Source of the DNA: CAZUMW01 sp964621615
Lineage (GTDB): Bacteria > Desulfobacterota > WTBG01 > CAIYCZ01 > CAIRTM01
Direction: 5' to 3'
DNA: 64,000 bases
Assembly: GCA_964621615.1 (NCBI GenBank)
Contig: CAZUMW010000007.1
Coordinates: 71,547 to 135,546 of the forward strand
Shown here: positions 1 through 7,339 of the stretch, piece after piece
How positions within the stretch are numbered: the first letter of the stretch is position 1
How the letters are laid out: the number at the start of each line of letters is the position of its first letter
Notes under the pieces: model-generated
The model's input: only the letters and a program-made list of their open reading frames with translations
Told to the model about the DNA's origin: nothing
The model's database searches: none
Program-made: the position numbers and the translations under genes

Positions 1-253
1 CCAGCACAACAGGATATTCAGCATTTACCTGCACCATAGCCTCGTTTTCCCCGAGGTATGAAACCAGATGTTTATAAAATATTTTCGCATGCTCTTTTTC
101 ATTATTGGCGGTGTCCTCAAAAATAGCGGCAATCTGAAGAAAGCCGGCTTTGCGTGCTGCGCCGGCAAAATACGTATACCGGTTGCGGGCCTGGGATTCG
201 CCTGCAAAAGAATTCATAAGGTTCTGCATCGTTTTGCTCTCCTTGAAATTCAT
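1..253 (-). CDS. rbr: Rubrerythrin, N-terminal part (runs off the window)
   Basis: The minus strand from 253 encodes MNFKESKTMQNLMNSFAGES followed by ARNRY and an alternating helical pattern with EKEHAKIFY. This is the first half of the rubrerythrin four-helix bundle, with diiron ligands in the GESQARNRY and NEKEHAK segments. Rubrerythrins reduce hydrogen peroxide in the cytoplasm of anaerobes. The ATG at 253 follows a clear GGAGGT ribosome site (about 261-266). The C-terminal rubredoxin-like domain would lie outside the window, so the full architecture cannot be checked. The gene is transcribed divergently from the ferritin-like gene at 807. Confidence 0.88.
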   Translation of the reverse strand, partial: MNFKESKTMQNLMNSFAGESQARNRYTYFAGAARKAGFLQIAAIFEDTANNEKEHAKIFYKHLVSYLGENEAMVQVNAEYPVVL

Positions 254-427
254 ATGCTGTACCTCCGTTATTCATTATGTGTGTGAGTGTATATATCCTG
301 CACAACATTTAACTGAATCAATCAATATCAGATACCGTTTCTTTGTCAAATACTATGTTTTGTCAATTAAAAAAGCTTAAAATACGTTCTATATATCTCG
401 GTATTATGCACTCTGCTTTACGCAATG

Positions 428-455
428 ATAATAATTACTATTATTGTTTTGTCAA
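428..455 (-). promoter_or_regulatory. Candidate sigma-70 promoter for rubrerythrin
   Basis: On the minus strand a TTGACA hexamer (450-455) is followed after 16 bases by TATTAT (428-433). It would give a leader of roughly 170 bases before the rubrerythrin ATG. Confidence 0.5.
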
Positions 456-615
456 GATATTTTTCTCCTCCGCTCTATTTTTTGCAGCCGTCTGCTCTCA
501 GCACTCGATTGTAGCGCGGCAGTTTTTTTACGGAGTATATGTTACCGGCAATGGATAAAAAAACAGCAGCCGGCCATTGCTGCCGAGAAGGCCGGCCGAA
601 AATTCCGCATTTTTC

Positions 616-644
616 TTGACACATATACCCCTTTTACCTATCTT
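616..644 (+). promoter_or_regulatory. Candidate sigma-70 promoter for the ferritin-like gene
   Basis: TTGACA (616-621), a 17-base spacer and TATCTT (639-644) form a good housekeeping promoter reading toward the gene at 807. The resulting leader of about 155 bases contains one TTTTGTCAA motif. Confidence 0.55.
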
Positions 645-806
645 GTAATGTCAAACAGCGCCATTTTTTGTCAATGCTGCTTCTCAATACCGGGGCAGCG
701 CGCAGACCGTTTACCACAGGACCATTTGGATGGATGAGCGGCGATCAGGACACCGGTGTCCGTGCCGTTTCTACACAATAGTAACCGCTAAGAAGGAGTC
801 AAGGTG

Positions 807-1262
807 ATGGATAAAAAAACAGGAGAAGAAATAATTGCGTTTGCTATCGAGAAAGAGAAGCAGGCTGTGGACTTTTATCAGCGACTGCAGAAGCAATCAG
901 CGTTCACTGCACACAGAGAAATGCTCGCCGACCTCGAGCGAATGGAAAAAGGCCACATAACCGCGCTGGAGAACATGAGAGAATCGGTTGAGGAGCAGAT
1001 TAAATCGATTCCGGACGTGCAGGACCTGAAAATAAGCGATTATCTCGTTGAATCCGAACCGGCTCCAGATATGAGCTATCAGGATATTATCATCACGGCA
1101 ATGAAGCGCGAGGAGCAGGCCGCCGGCCTGTACAGCTCACTTGCAGAGCTTACCACACGCCAGGATACAAAAAACCTTTTTCTCCGGCTTGCAGCTGAAG
1201 AAAAAAAGCACAAGCTGCATTTTGAAAAAATATATGATGATGAAATCCTGAAAGATAACTAG
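807..1262 (+). CDS. Ferritin-like diiron family protein (rubrerythrin-related, no rubredoxin domain)
   Basis: 151 residues, almost entirely helical and highly charged. Two repeated ligand patterns are visible: EKEKQAVDFY and EKGHITALE in the first half, and REEQAAGLY and EEKKHKLHFE in the second half. These are the E and ExxH iron-ligand signatures of the ferritin-like superfamily (COG1633-type). There is no CxxC rubredoxin module. I prefer the ATG at 807 to the GTG at 804 because it is 8 bases from AAGGAG. It is divergent from rubrerythrin and shares its motif-rich promoter region, which suggests joint control by oxidative stress or iron. The exact substrate is unknown; peroxide or iron handling is inferred from the family. 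Confidence 0.8.
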   Translation: MDKKTGEEIIAFAIEKEKQAVDFYQRLQKQSAFTAHREMLADLERMEKGHITALENMRESVEEQIKSIPDVQDLKISDYLVESEPAPDMSYQDIIITAMKREEQAAGLYSSLAELTTRQDTKNLFLRLAAEEKKHKLHFEKIYDDEILKDN

Positions 1263-1340
1263 CTGAATATCGTTCCGGCGGTTACACTGTTCCAGACAGC
1301 GGCGGACAGCGACCTTCACACAGACGTTCCCGGAGATACA

Positions 1341-1595
1341 ATGAAATCATATGCAGTGATCGGTTTTATGGCGGGGCTCTTTACGACAAGCTGCCTCGTT
1401 CCACAGGTACTGAAATCCCTTAAAACGAAACAAACACAGGATATTTCTCTGCTCACCTACATCAGCCTCGCTTTGGGGCTGCTGCTGTGGTTTATATACG
1501 GGATTATTCTGCAGGATATACCCATGATTATTGCAAACGGCATATCGGTGATCCTGTGCGGTATCGTTCTGGGGCTGAAGCTCACCTACGGCTGA
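1341..1595 (+). CDS. SemiSWEET-type PQ-loop transporter
   Basis: 84 residues with three predicted membrane helices. The first helix carries the PQ-loop signature (LVPQVLKSLKTKQTQDIS, residues about 19-36). Length and three-helix layout match bacterial SemiSWEETs, which dimerise to form a sugar uniporter in the inner membrane. The substrate cannot be read from sequence. It follows the ferritin-like gene by 78 bases on the same strand and may be co-transcribed, though no functional link is evident. No strong ribosome site is visible ahead of the ATG; the nearest purine stretch is CCCGGAGATACA. Confidence 0.85.
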   Translation: MKSYAVIGFMAGLFTTSCLVPQVLKSLKTKQTQDISLLTYISLALGLLLWFIYGIILQDIPMIIANGISVILCGIVLGLKLTYG

Positions 1596-1654
1596 AAAGG
1601 CGCTGTCACCATGGCTTGTCAGCTCCACAGGGTGGGTGCAACGAAGCAAAACCC

Positions 1655-1845
1655 GCCATTGCAGGGCCCAGTCTCCACCGGTGCCTTCAGGAAAATTCAG
1701 CAACTCCACAGCCCAATCCAACGGATATAATCCATTTTCAACAAAACGGTGAAAGCTCGAATAAGAAACGTCTATTGCCCTTTGAACAAACCCGTGTTTT
1801 ACCGGATTGAATGGATGTAATCACAGCGGCATCTGGATATTGTTT
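1655..1845 (-). pseudogene. Decayed REP-associated tyrosine transposase (RAYT, Y1 superfamily), C-terminal remnant
   Basis: The minus strand from about 1822 reads DYIH. After a one-base deletion near 1810/1811 it continues FNPVKHGFVQRAIDVSYSSF and HRFVENGLYPLDWAVE. The string DYIHFNPVKHG...YSSFHRFV...G.YP.DW is the characteristic C-terminal motif of TnpA-REP (RAYT) transposases. The N-terminal HUH and catalytic tyrosine region is absent and the frame is broken, so the gene is dead. A hairpin repeat lies directly upstream of it (1886-2087), the usual relationship between RAYTs and the REP elements they mobilise. The family call is from recognised motif wording; no search was run. Confidence 0.75.
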
Positions 1846-1885
1846 GTGGTGGTTTACGCTCCGATTCACCAACCCTGTTTTTCTT

Positions 1886-2087
1886 CGTTATCGTTGTCGT
1901 AGTCGTCTTTTGCGTTCTCTGATCGAAGGCTTCCCGATTACGACAACGATAACCGCTTCGCTGACAACGAAGCATATCGATTTTACGTTACTCCCGGTAA
2001 CGCTGTCCAATCAGACGCTGTCACCATGCCGATTCTCATATTGTCACGGATAACATTTACAGGCGGGTAATTCAACATTATCGTGGC
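1886..2087 (-). repeat. Dispersed hairpin repeat, copy A (next to the RAYT remnant)
   Basis: A 19-base inverted repeat with one mismatch (arms 1887-1905 and 1935-1953, containing ATCGTTGTCGTA) encloses a loop of about 30 bases. Reversed, 1886-1981 matches 40323-40416 almost base for base, and 2029-2087 matches 40189-40250. So an element of about 200-250 bp with conserved ends and a more variable middle is present twice. The rest of 2088-2170 shows nothing recognisable. Confidence 0.8.
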
Positions 2088-2170
2088 GGATACCGGCATG
2101 AAAGTCTTGTGCAAAGCCGGGGCAAAGCATCTGTATGACCGCTGTATCGGTCAGGTTACGGTTTCCTCAG

Positions 2171-3022
2171 CTACCAGGGCTTGTCGGTTCCGTACCGGGC
2201 GCCGGATCCACGCTGCCGCTGAGTGTCTTTTTTAAATGTGTCCCTGTTTTCGCTCAGCGCGCCAAGCCACTGCTCGGCCTCCTCCTTGCTCATTTTCCTG
2301 TCCGCTGCGGCAGCCTTCCGGCCTGCCTGCTGTCTTTTCTCTTTGTCCGGCTGCGCGCCGGCCTGCTGCTGAGTCCCGCCTTTTTGCTGCTGTTGCTGCT
2401 GTGCGCTGCGCTGCTCGTGCTCTTTTCCGTCAGAGCCGTCCTCCTTTTTTTTCTGATGCTGTGACCGGCCCTGCTGCTGATTCTGCTGCTGAGCTGTCTG
2501 CTGCTGTTGCTGGTTTTTATTGCAGCTGCACTGCTTCTTTGTCTTTTCGGCATCTTTCATGCGGCGCTTTATTTCCTCCCGGACAAACTCGAGGTTTTTT
2601 CGTGCCTGTTCGTCTTCAGGGTTTATCTCAAGCGCCTTTTTGTAATACTCAACGGCCTCCTGCAGCTTCCCCTGGCGATATTTCGCATTGCCGATGTTAT
2701 ACAGCGCCTGCTCCTCGAGCTGCGCATCCTGTGCGGTCGTCACCACGTCCATAAACCCTTTTACGGCATCCTCATAATTGTTCATTTTATACTGAGCAGA
2801 GGCTATATTGAATTTCAGCTTGGGATTTTCCGGGTGATCAATCTGCGCATCGAGAAATGTTTCTAGCGCCTTGTCATACTTTTCCTGATCATACAGCTGC
2901 TTTCCCTTGTCCAGTGCGCCGTACAGAGATACAGCCGCGGCAGACGATACACTGAACACAAGGCATGTGGCACAGGTCATCCAGAAAAGGCACATACGTA
3001 CCGGAGGTCCTGTTCTGCTCAT
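2171..3022 (-). CDS. BatC-like secreted or membrane TPR protein with Gln-rich tail
   Basis: 283 residues from the ATG at 3022, which follows GGGAGAAG. Residues 8-30 are hydrophobic and look like a signal peptide or anchor. Residues 36-140 hold about three TPR units ending in KALEINPEDEQARKNLEFV, and residues 150-250 are a charged, Gln-rich low-complexity stretch. The closing segment has MSKEEAEQWLGALSENRD. This plan resembles BatC/BatE TPR proteins of Bacteroides aerotolerance-type operons, normally found with MoxR and von Willebrand A proteins. None of these partners is visible here, so the function is open. The CTG-rich DNA of the Gln tract is a simple-sequence region that may vary in length. 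Confidence 0.7.
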   Translation of the reverse strand: MSRTGPPVRMCLFWMTCATCLVFSVSSAAAVSLYGALDKGKQLYDQEKYDKALETFLDAQIDHPENPKLKFNIASAQYKMNNYEDAVKGFMDVVTTAQDAQLEEQALYNIGNAKYRQGKLQEAVEYYKKALEINPEDEQARKNLEFVREEIKRRMKDAEKTKKQCSCNKNQQQQQTAQQQNQQQGRSQHQKKKEDGSDGKEHEQRSAQQQQQQKGGTQQQAGAQPDKEKRQQAGRKAAAADRKMSKEEAEQWLGALSENRDTFKKDTQRQRGSGARYGTDKPW

Positions 3023-3169
3023 GGTGCTTCTCCCTGAAAAAAATGCATTTCCGGAACGTGCTGCGCTGCAGCACAAGCAATCAGAACTGTCCATAGTGCG
3101 TACCTGGTACACCCGCGTGGCTGTCCGTAAGTGGCATCACTCTATATAGACATTGTCGATACGGGGCTG

Positions 3170-4408
3170 TTATTTCTTCCTGCGGCGGGGAACGGTAAAA
3201 TAAAAGCGGCTGCCGCTTTGGCCGTCTGACTGAACACCGATCGTCCCGCCATGGGCTTCAACGGCCATCTTTGAAAAGGTAAGGCCGAGCCCTGTGGTGT
3301 ATTCACGGCCGTCGGCCTGATGCTCGATCTGCATATATTTATCGAATATCGCCTCCTGCTTGTCAACAGGAACGCCCGGGCCGCTGTCCTGCACATAAAA
3401 TTCAATTCCGTTTTTATCCGCCGTCCGGTACCCGATCACAATGGTGCCGCCTTCAGGTGAATACTGAATGGCATTCGAAAGAAAATTCTGCACGACGCGC
3501 AGCAGCATCGCTCTGTCGCCCTCGAGCGTATCGTCATCAATTTCGGGCATTTCCTCTGTGAACACAATGCCTTTTGATTCCCCGGACACCAGCAGCCGGG
3601 CTCGTGATTCCGACAGAATGTCGCGTGCAGATATCTGCTCGTATGCCAACGGCAGCTTACCCTCTTCCAGCCGTGCGATATCCAGCAGGTTGGACACCAT
3701 GTTATACAGGGTGTTGCAGCCCCCCTGGGCTGTTTCAACAAATGTTTTGTTCTCGTCGGAAATAGTGTAGGAAAGAATATCAAGGTTCGCCACGATGTCT
3801 GAAAGCGGCCCCTTCAGGTCGTGAATAAGCATATTGAACAGCTCTGTACGCAGCTGCTGAAGCTTTTTCAGCTCTGCGTTTTTCCTCTGAAGCGACTTTT
3901 TCTTCTGCTTCAGGGACTCGGCAAGGCGGTGGTTTTCAAGCCCGGTAATAACATGGGATACGATATTAAGGAGTATCTCCCGCTCGGCGGGCTCAAACAT
4001 ATCATCACCGATCTTATCGGTTACGTTTACCACGCCGATAACGCGGTTATCGTCAACAATGGGGACAAGAAAAAAGGCATCGCCCCGGTAATGGCCGTAT
4101 TTGCCGGTCGGAACATCGCAGGCACTGTCCGGGGCGCCGTACAGGGGCTGTTTGTTTTTTACCACCCAGGTCGATGGCGAATCGACGCTCAGGGGTTGGG
4201 TAACCCCGACGATGTCAGGGTTTGTTGACGCAACGACCTCGAGCTCCTTTTTATTCTTCAAAAGCATAATGGATCCCTTGTTGACCCTCATCGAGGAAAC
4301 GATTTCGTGCAGGATCCTGTCCAGCTTCTTTTCAAACGCGAGTCGGCGGTTGTTGGAAATAGCGGTTATGGTATTCAATACATCAAGCAGACTGGCGTCC
4401 GGCTGCAT
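3170..4408 (-). CDS. GAF-domain sensor histidine kinase (cytoplasmic)
   Basis: 412 residues without membrane helices. A GAF domain spans about 20-155, a coiled coil follows (residues 160-190), then the HisKA H-box with HDLKGPL near residue 194. HATPase motifs follow: LSNAIQYSP (N box), DSGPGVP (G1) and TGLGLTF (G2). The ATG at 4408 lies behind AGGAAGGGGG. It begins 21 bases after the stop of the REC-TPR gene upstream, so the two form an operon and are probably a signalling pair. The protein ends directly after the kinase core and has no receiver domain. The GAF ligand is unknown. Confidence 0.9.
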   Translation of the reverse strand: MQPDASLLDVLNTITAISNNRRLAFEKKLDRILHEIVSSMRVNKGSIMLLKNKKELEVVASTNPDIVGVTQPLSVDSPSTWVVKNKQPLYGAPDSACDVPTGKYGHYRGDAFFLVPIVDDNRVIGVVNVTDKIGDDMFEPAEREILLNIVSHVITGLENHRLAESLKQKKKSLQRKNAELKKLQQLRTELFNMLIHDLKGPLSDIVANLDILSYTISDENKTFVETAQGGCNTLYNMVSNLLDIARLEEGKLPLAYEQISARDILSESRARLLVSGESKGIVFTEEMPEIDDDTLEGDRAMLLRVVQNFLSNAIQYSPEGGTIVIGYRTADKNGIEFYVQDSGPGVPVDKQEAIFDKYMQIEHQADGREYTTGLGLTFSKMAVEAHGGTIGVQSDGQSGSRFYFTVPRRRKK

Positions 4409-4429
4409 ACCGGCCCCCTTCCTGGTTTG

Positions 4430-5584
4430 TTAAATGCACTGCCGAAGCAGCTCTTTTGCTTCCCTGTTGTCAGGATCCAGCTTCTGGATTGCCCGGAGAG
4501 GCTTTTCAGCACGGATAAGCATGCCCTGATCAATGTATATTTTTGCAATGCCGAGCTTAATGTCAACATTTGTGTCATCATGCTGCTCGGCCTGCGTGTA
4601 GTACTTAAGCGCCTCCTGCTGATTTCCCTGGGCAGCATGCACCTTGCCGAGCTTAAACATCAAATCGCCCCGCTCGCTGTTTTCCTCGACAATATTTCTG
4701 AGCAGCCGGGCCGCATAATCCAGGGCACCGTGCTGAATGCTGAAATCGGCAATCTCCTCTTTTATGGAAAGCCGGCTGTCCTTTGCAAGCTCAAACACCT
4801 TGTTGAAAACCGGCTCTGCCTTGTCCACCATATTCTTTTGTATCAGCAGTTTGCCGAGGTTGATTCCCCGCTCATAATGGCGGGGGCTGAGCTTCATGGC
4901 CTTGGTGAAATATTTAAGGGCGCTGTCGATATCATTTCGCTTTAAATACAGATCCCCCAGATGCGTAAATGCGATCACATCAAGAGGGTTCATTTTAGAT
5001 GCCTTAAGCAGATACTGCTCAGCCTCATCGAGATCCCCTTTTTTAAGAAACAGAGAGCCGATATCGCGCAAGGGGCGGGTTGAATTTGGATTCGCCTGCA
5101 TCGCCATGAGCGCTTCCTCCAGAGCGCCGTCTATATTGCCCTCTTTTTCAAACGCATAGGCTTTCTGTAAATGTGCCATCATGGGCGGAGGGTTATTGAC
5201 CTTTTCGATGACCGGAGGGATTTTCTCCTTGATCAGGTTCACGGTAATCGGCTTCAGAATATAGGCATCGATATCGGACTCGGCCGCATGGGTGATAAAC
5301 TCCTGCTCAGCATGGCCGGTAATCAATATGACCGGAAAATTATAAAGATCGTGGTCGTTTCTGATCATTCGCAAAAGCTCGAGCCCGGTAATGCGCGGCA
5401 TATTGTTATCGAGCAGGGCCAGATCATACTGACCGGTTTTGAGCTCGGTGAACGCATCTTCGCCATTGTTAACATATTTAAAATCCTTGCCGTACCCCAG
5501 AATGCGCATAATGCTTCGCAGGGAATGATACATATTTTCCATATCATCTGCTATCAGTACGCGCATTGTTTTAACATCAATCAT
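4430..5584 (-). CDS. Response regulator with C-terminal TPR repeats
   Basis: 384 residues. Residues 5-125 are a receiver domain: the acidic pair is in IADDM, the phospho-acceptor Asp in LLDNNMP, the conserved Thr/Ser in ILITGH, and the Lys in ILKPI. Residues 140-384 contain about six TPR units (for example AFTHLGDLYLKRNDIDSALK). There is no DNA-binding or enzymatic output domain, so the output is presumably protein-protein contact. It is the upstream partner of the GAF kinase. A second protein with the same REC-TPR plan lies at 45860-47029. Confidence 0.9.
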   Translation of the reverse strand: MIDVKTMRVLIADDMENMYHSLRSIMRILGYGKDFKYVNNGEDAFTELKTGQYDLALLDNNMPRITGLELLRMIRNDHDLYNFPVILITGHAEQEFITHAAESDIDAYILKPITVNLIKEKIPPVIEKVNNPPPMMAHLQKAYAFEKEGNIDGALEEALMAMQANPNSTRPLRDIGSLFLKKGDLDEAEQYLLKASKMNPLDVIAFTHLGDLYLKRNDIDSALKYFTKAMKLSPRHYERGINLGKLLIQKNMVDKAEPVFNKVFELAKDSRLSIKEEIADFSIQHGALDYAARLLRNIVEENSERGDLMFKLGKVHAAQGNQQEALKYYTQAEQHDDTNVDIKLGIAKIYIDQGMLIRAEKPLRAIQKLDPDNREAKELLRQCI

Positions 5585-5618
5585 GCATGCCCTCCCGTTG
5601 TGATAACAAACCGGGCCC

Positions 5619-5993
5619 TTATACTTCCCACAGATAAGCCTCGATCTGCAGCTCCTGAAGCCGTTTTTTCACTTTTTCAATACATCCTTTTGGGAATACT
5701 ATATAAAACATGGCGTCGTTTGCCTTTGCGTAGGCGGCAAAAAGCTTCCACTGGCTTTCCGTGTGGTCATCGTCAATAGAGTCCTCTGTCTCGACTTCGA
5801 AAATCCTGAACCAGTCTTTGCGGCCGCTCGCATCAGGCAGAAACCCCTCTCCGGTTGACTTCCACTGGATGCGCTTGGGGCGCTCGCTGCCGTCCAGATC
5901 TGCCCGTATATCAGTGTAACCTCTGCTTTCAAGTATTTCAACAACCTCTTTGATAATGCGATCGTGCTCCCGCTGGTTGATTCTCGGTGCCAT
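5619..5993 (-). CDS. Conserved-looking protein, possible PD-(D/E)XK-like nuclease fold
   Basis: 124 residues from the ATG at 5993, chosen over the ATG at 6002 because AGGA lies 8 bases upstream. The protein is soluble. It has an N-terminal helix (RIIKEVVEILESRGYTDIRA), then a segment RIFEVETEDSIDDDHTESQW followed by a strand FYIVFPKG. An acidic-x-acidic pair on a predicted strand followed by an amphipathic helix is compatible with a restriction-endonuclease-like fold, but a catalytic Lys is not clear. I do not recognise the family. It lies 34 bases upstream of the REC-TPR/kinase pair and may share their transcript. Confidence 0.6.
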   Translation of the reverse strand: MAPRINQREHDRIIKEVVEILESRGYTDIRADLDGSERPKRIQWKSTGEGFLPDASGRKDWFRIFEVETEDSIDDDHTESQWKLFAAYAKANDAMFYIVFPKGCIEKVKKRLQELQIEAYLWEV

Positions 5994-6165
5994 GGGCCAC
6001 ATCCTGGTGTGAAGGTTACCGGTATTATAGCGCCTACTCCCCCTGCGCCCTCATCATTTTTGCAAACCGCTAATTCATTGACAGCGCAATTTTAAAATTA
6101 TACAATAAATAGAATTGTAACACAAATGGTATTGAATCATACATACAACATCAGCATAGAGACCA

Positions 6166-6345
6166 ATGGTCAATCGTTTTTTTGCATCCGCGGCTGTTTT
6201 TGTTTTCGGCAGCATAGTGTACGGGCTGTTTATTATCGTGTTCACGCAGCTGTTTGCACAGAAGCCCCCGGAGATCTATGAATGTCTGCCCCTGGCCGGT
6301 GTGCTGGCGGTAAGCATCTACATCGCCTTCAGAAACAGCGCATAA
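6166..6345 (+). CDS. Small two-helix membrane protein
   Basis: 59 residues: MVNRFFASAAVFVFGSIVYG, then a second hydrophobic stretch LPLAGVLAVSIYIAF separated by a loop with QKPPEIYE. Two transmembrane segments are clear. No family is recognised and no strong ribosome site precedes the ATG. The hydrophobic pattern, open frame and position in an otherwise empty gap make it a plausible gene. The surrounding gap, 5994-6165, is AT-rich with no other signal. Confidence 0.5.
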   Translation: MVNRFFASAAVFVFGSIVYGLFIIVFTQLFAQKPPEIYECLPLAGVLAVSIYIAFRNSA

Positions 6346-6390
6346 TCCCCGCCGCCCTCACACATCTATTCTGCAGAGCCGCTATACCGG

Positions 6391-6636
6391 TTATTCATGA
6401 ACGAGAATCGCCCATGCATCAAATGGGGCGTTATAGCGCAGCATACATTCGCTGCCCCGGGTGGTGAGCACCTTGAAGTAGCGCAGCACCGGGCTTCGCG
6501 GGTCTAGCCCGCCCTCATACCACCGGTCAAGTATCGCTTCGACTTCGTACTGTTCCCCCCGGTGCGTAAAGGATACGGGCCGCTCGTTGCTTGATGAACC
6601 TGAATAACAGCTGACCGTTATTTGTTCATATTTCAT
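6391..6636 (-). CDS. Conserved hypothetical small protein (81 aa)
   Basis: 81 residues, soluble: ITVSCYSGSSSNERPVSFTH, then EVEAILDRWYEGGLD, YFKVLTTRGSECMLRY and FDAWAIL. The order SG..ERP..F...G..Y.V..I.DRW......YFKV.T..G....L.Y....D.W looks like a compact beta-rich conserved family that I have the impression of seeing in deltaproteobacterial genomes, without a known function. It is probably monocistronic, convergent with the small membrane protein and divergent from the methyltransferase. Confidence 0.65.
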   Translation of the reverse strand: MKYEQITVSCYSGSSSNERPVSFTHRGEQYEVEAILDRWYEGGLDPRSPVLRYFKVLTTRGSECMLRYNAPFDAWAILVHE

Positions 6637-6710
6637 GGTATCGTCACCACATCATAAAAAAATATTCAGCCTGAGATATACTATCAGTATATCATAACGT
6701 ACATCAACAG

Positions 6711-7274
6711 GTGCAAACGGTGGATAAAAAACAATGGGAAGATACCTATACCGCCATGAGCAGATCTGATATTCCGGAGCCTGCACAGCTGCTCAGAGAC
6801 AATACAAACCTTTTCACCGGCGGTACGGCGCTGGATATTGCGATGGGACCCGGACACAATGCCGTATTTCTGGCACAGCACGGCTATCGGGTGACCGGCG
6901 TTGATTTTTCACAATCAGCCATACAGCGTGCGTGCGCTCACGCTGCAGAAAGGCAGGTTGCCATTGATGGCGTTCAGGCACATATTGAGGAATTTCAAAT
7001 GCCTGCGGAAGCGTATGATGTGATAATAAACTTTTACTTTCTTCTCCGCCCGGTGCTGCAGCGGATTAAAGAATCCCTTAGGCCGGGGGGGATCGTCTTT
7101 TTTGAAACCTACACCATAGAGCAGCAGCGGTTCGGGGGCCCGCACAATCAGGAATTTCTGCTTGCGCCGAACGAGCTGCTTATTTCATTCCTGGATTTGT
7201 TTGTTCTTTTCTACCATGAGCGGATCGAACAGTCACGGGCAGTTGCAAGCCTCATTGCACAGAAACCGGCATAA
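6711..7274 (+). CDS. Class I SAM-dependent methyltransferase (TehB/UbiE-like)
   Basis: 187 residues. The SAM-binding motif I is ALDIAMGPGHNAVFLAQHG with motif II GVDFS following, and the post-motif helix is YDVIINFYFLLRPVLQRIKE. RPGGIVFFETYT is the usual strand 5 region. The gene starts at a GTG (6711) or the in-frame GTG at 6720; no strong ribosome site helps choose. The C-terminal part is short, so there is little substrate-specific domain. The substrate is unknown; small-molecule methylation (tellurite/thiopurine-like) is only a family-level guess. Confidence 0.8.
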   Translation: MQTVDKKQWEDTYTAMSRSDIPEPAQLLRDNTNLFTGGTALDIAMGPGHNAVFLAQHGYRVTGVDFSQSAIQRACAHAAERQVAIDGVQAHIEEFQMPAEAYDVIINFYFLLRPVLQRIKESLRPGGIVFFETYTIEQQRFGGPHNQEFLLAPNELLISFLDLFVLFYHERIEQSRAVASLIAQKPA

Positions 7275-7339
7275 CCTTTACATATCGTCCAACTCCGCTC
7301 AGCGGGCCGTCTCGATTCAGGGAGCCGTATGCATCCGGA

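Larger units (their letters stand above)
341..674. promoter_or_regulatory. Recurrent TTTTGTCAA motif between the divergent iron-protein genes
   Basis: TTTTGTCAA occurs at 358-366, 447-455 and 666-674, and CTTTGTCAA at 341-349, all in the same orientation. The 447-455 copy overlaps the -35 of the rubrerythrin promoter candidate. The remainder of 254-803 is AT-rich and holds no gene I can support. The repetition suggests binding sites for a shared regulator, but part of it may simply reflect TTGACA-like promoter sequence on the other strand. Confidence 0.35.

Noticed and set aside
2340..2560. CTG-repeat DNA considered as a separate tandem repeat or microsatellite locus
   Set aside because: It encodes the Gln-rich part of the TPR protein in frame and needs no other explanation.
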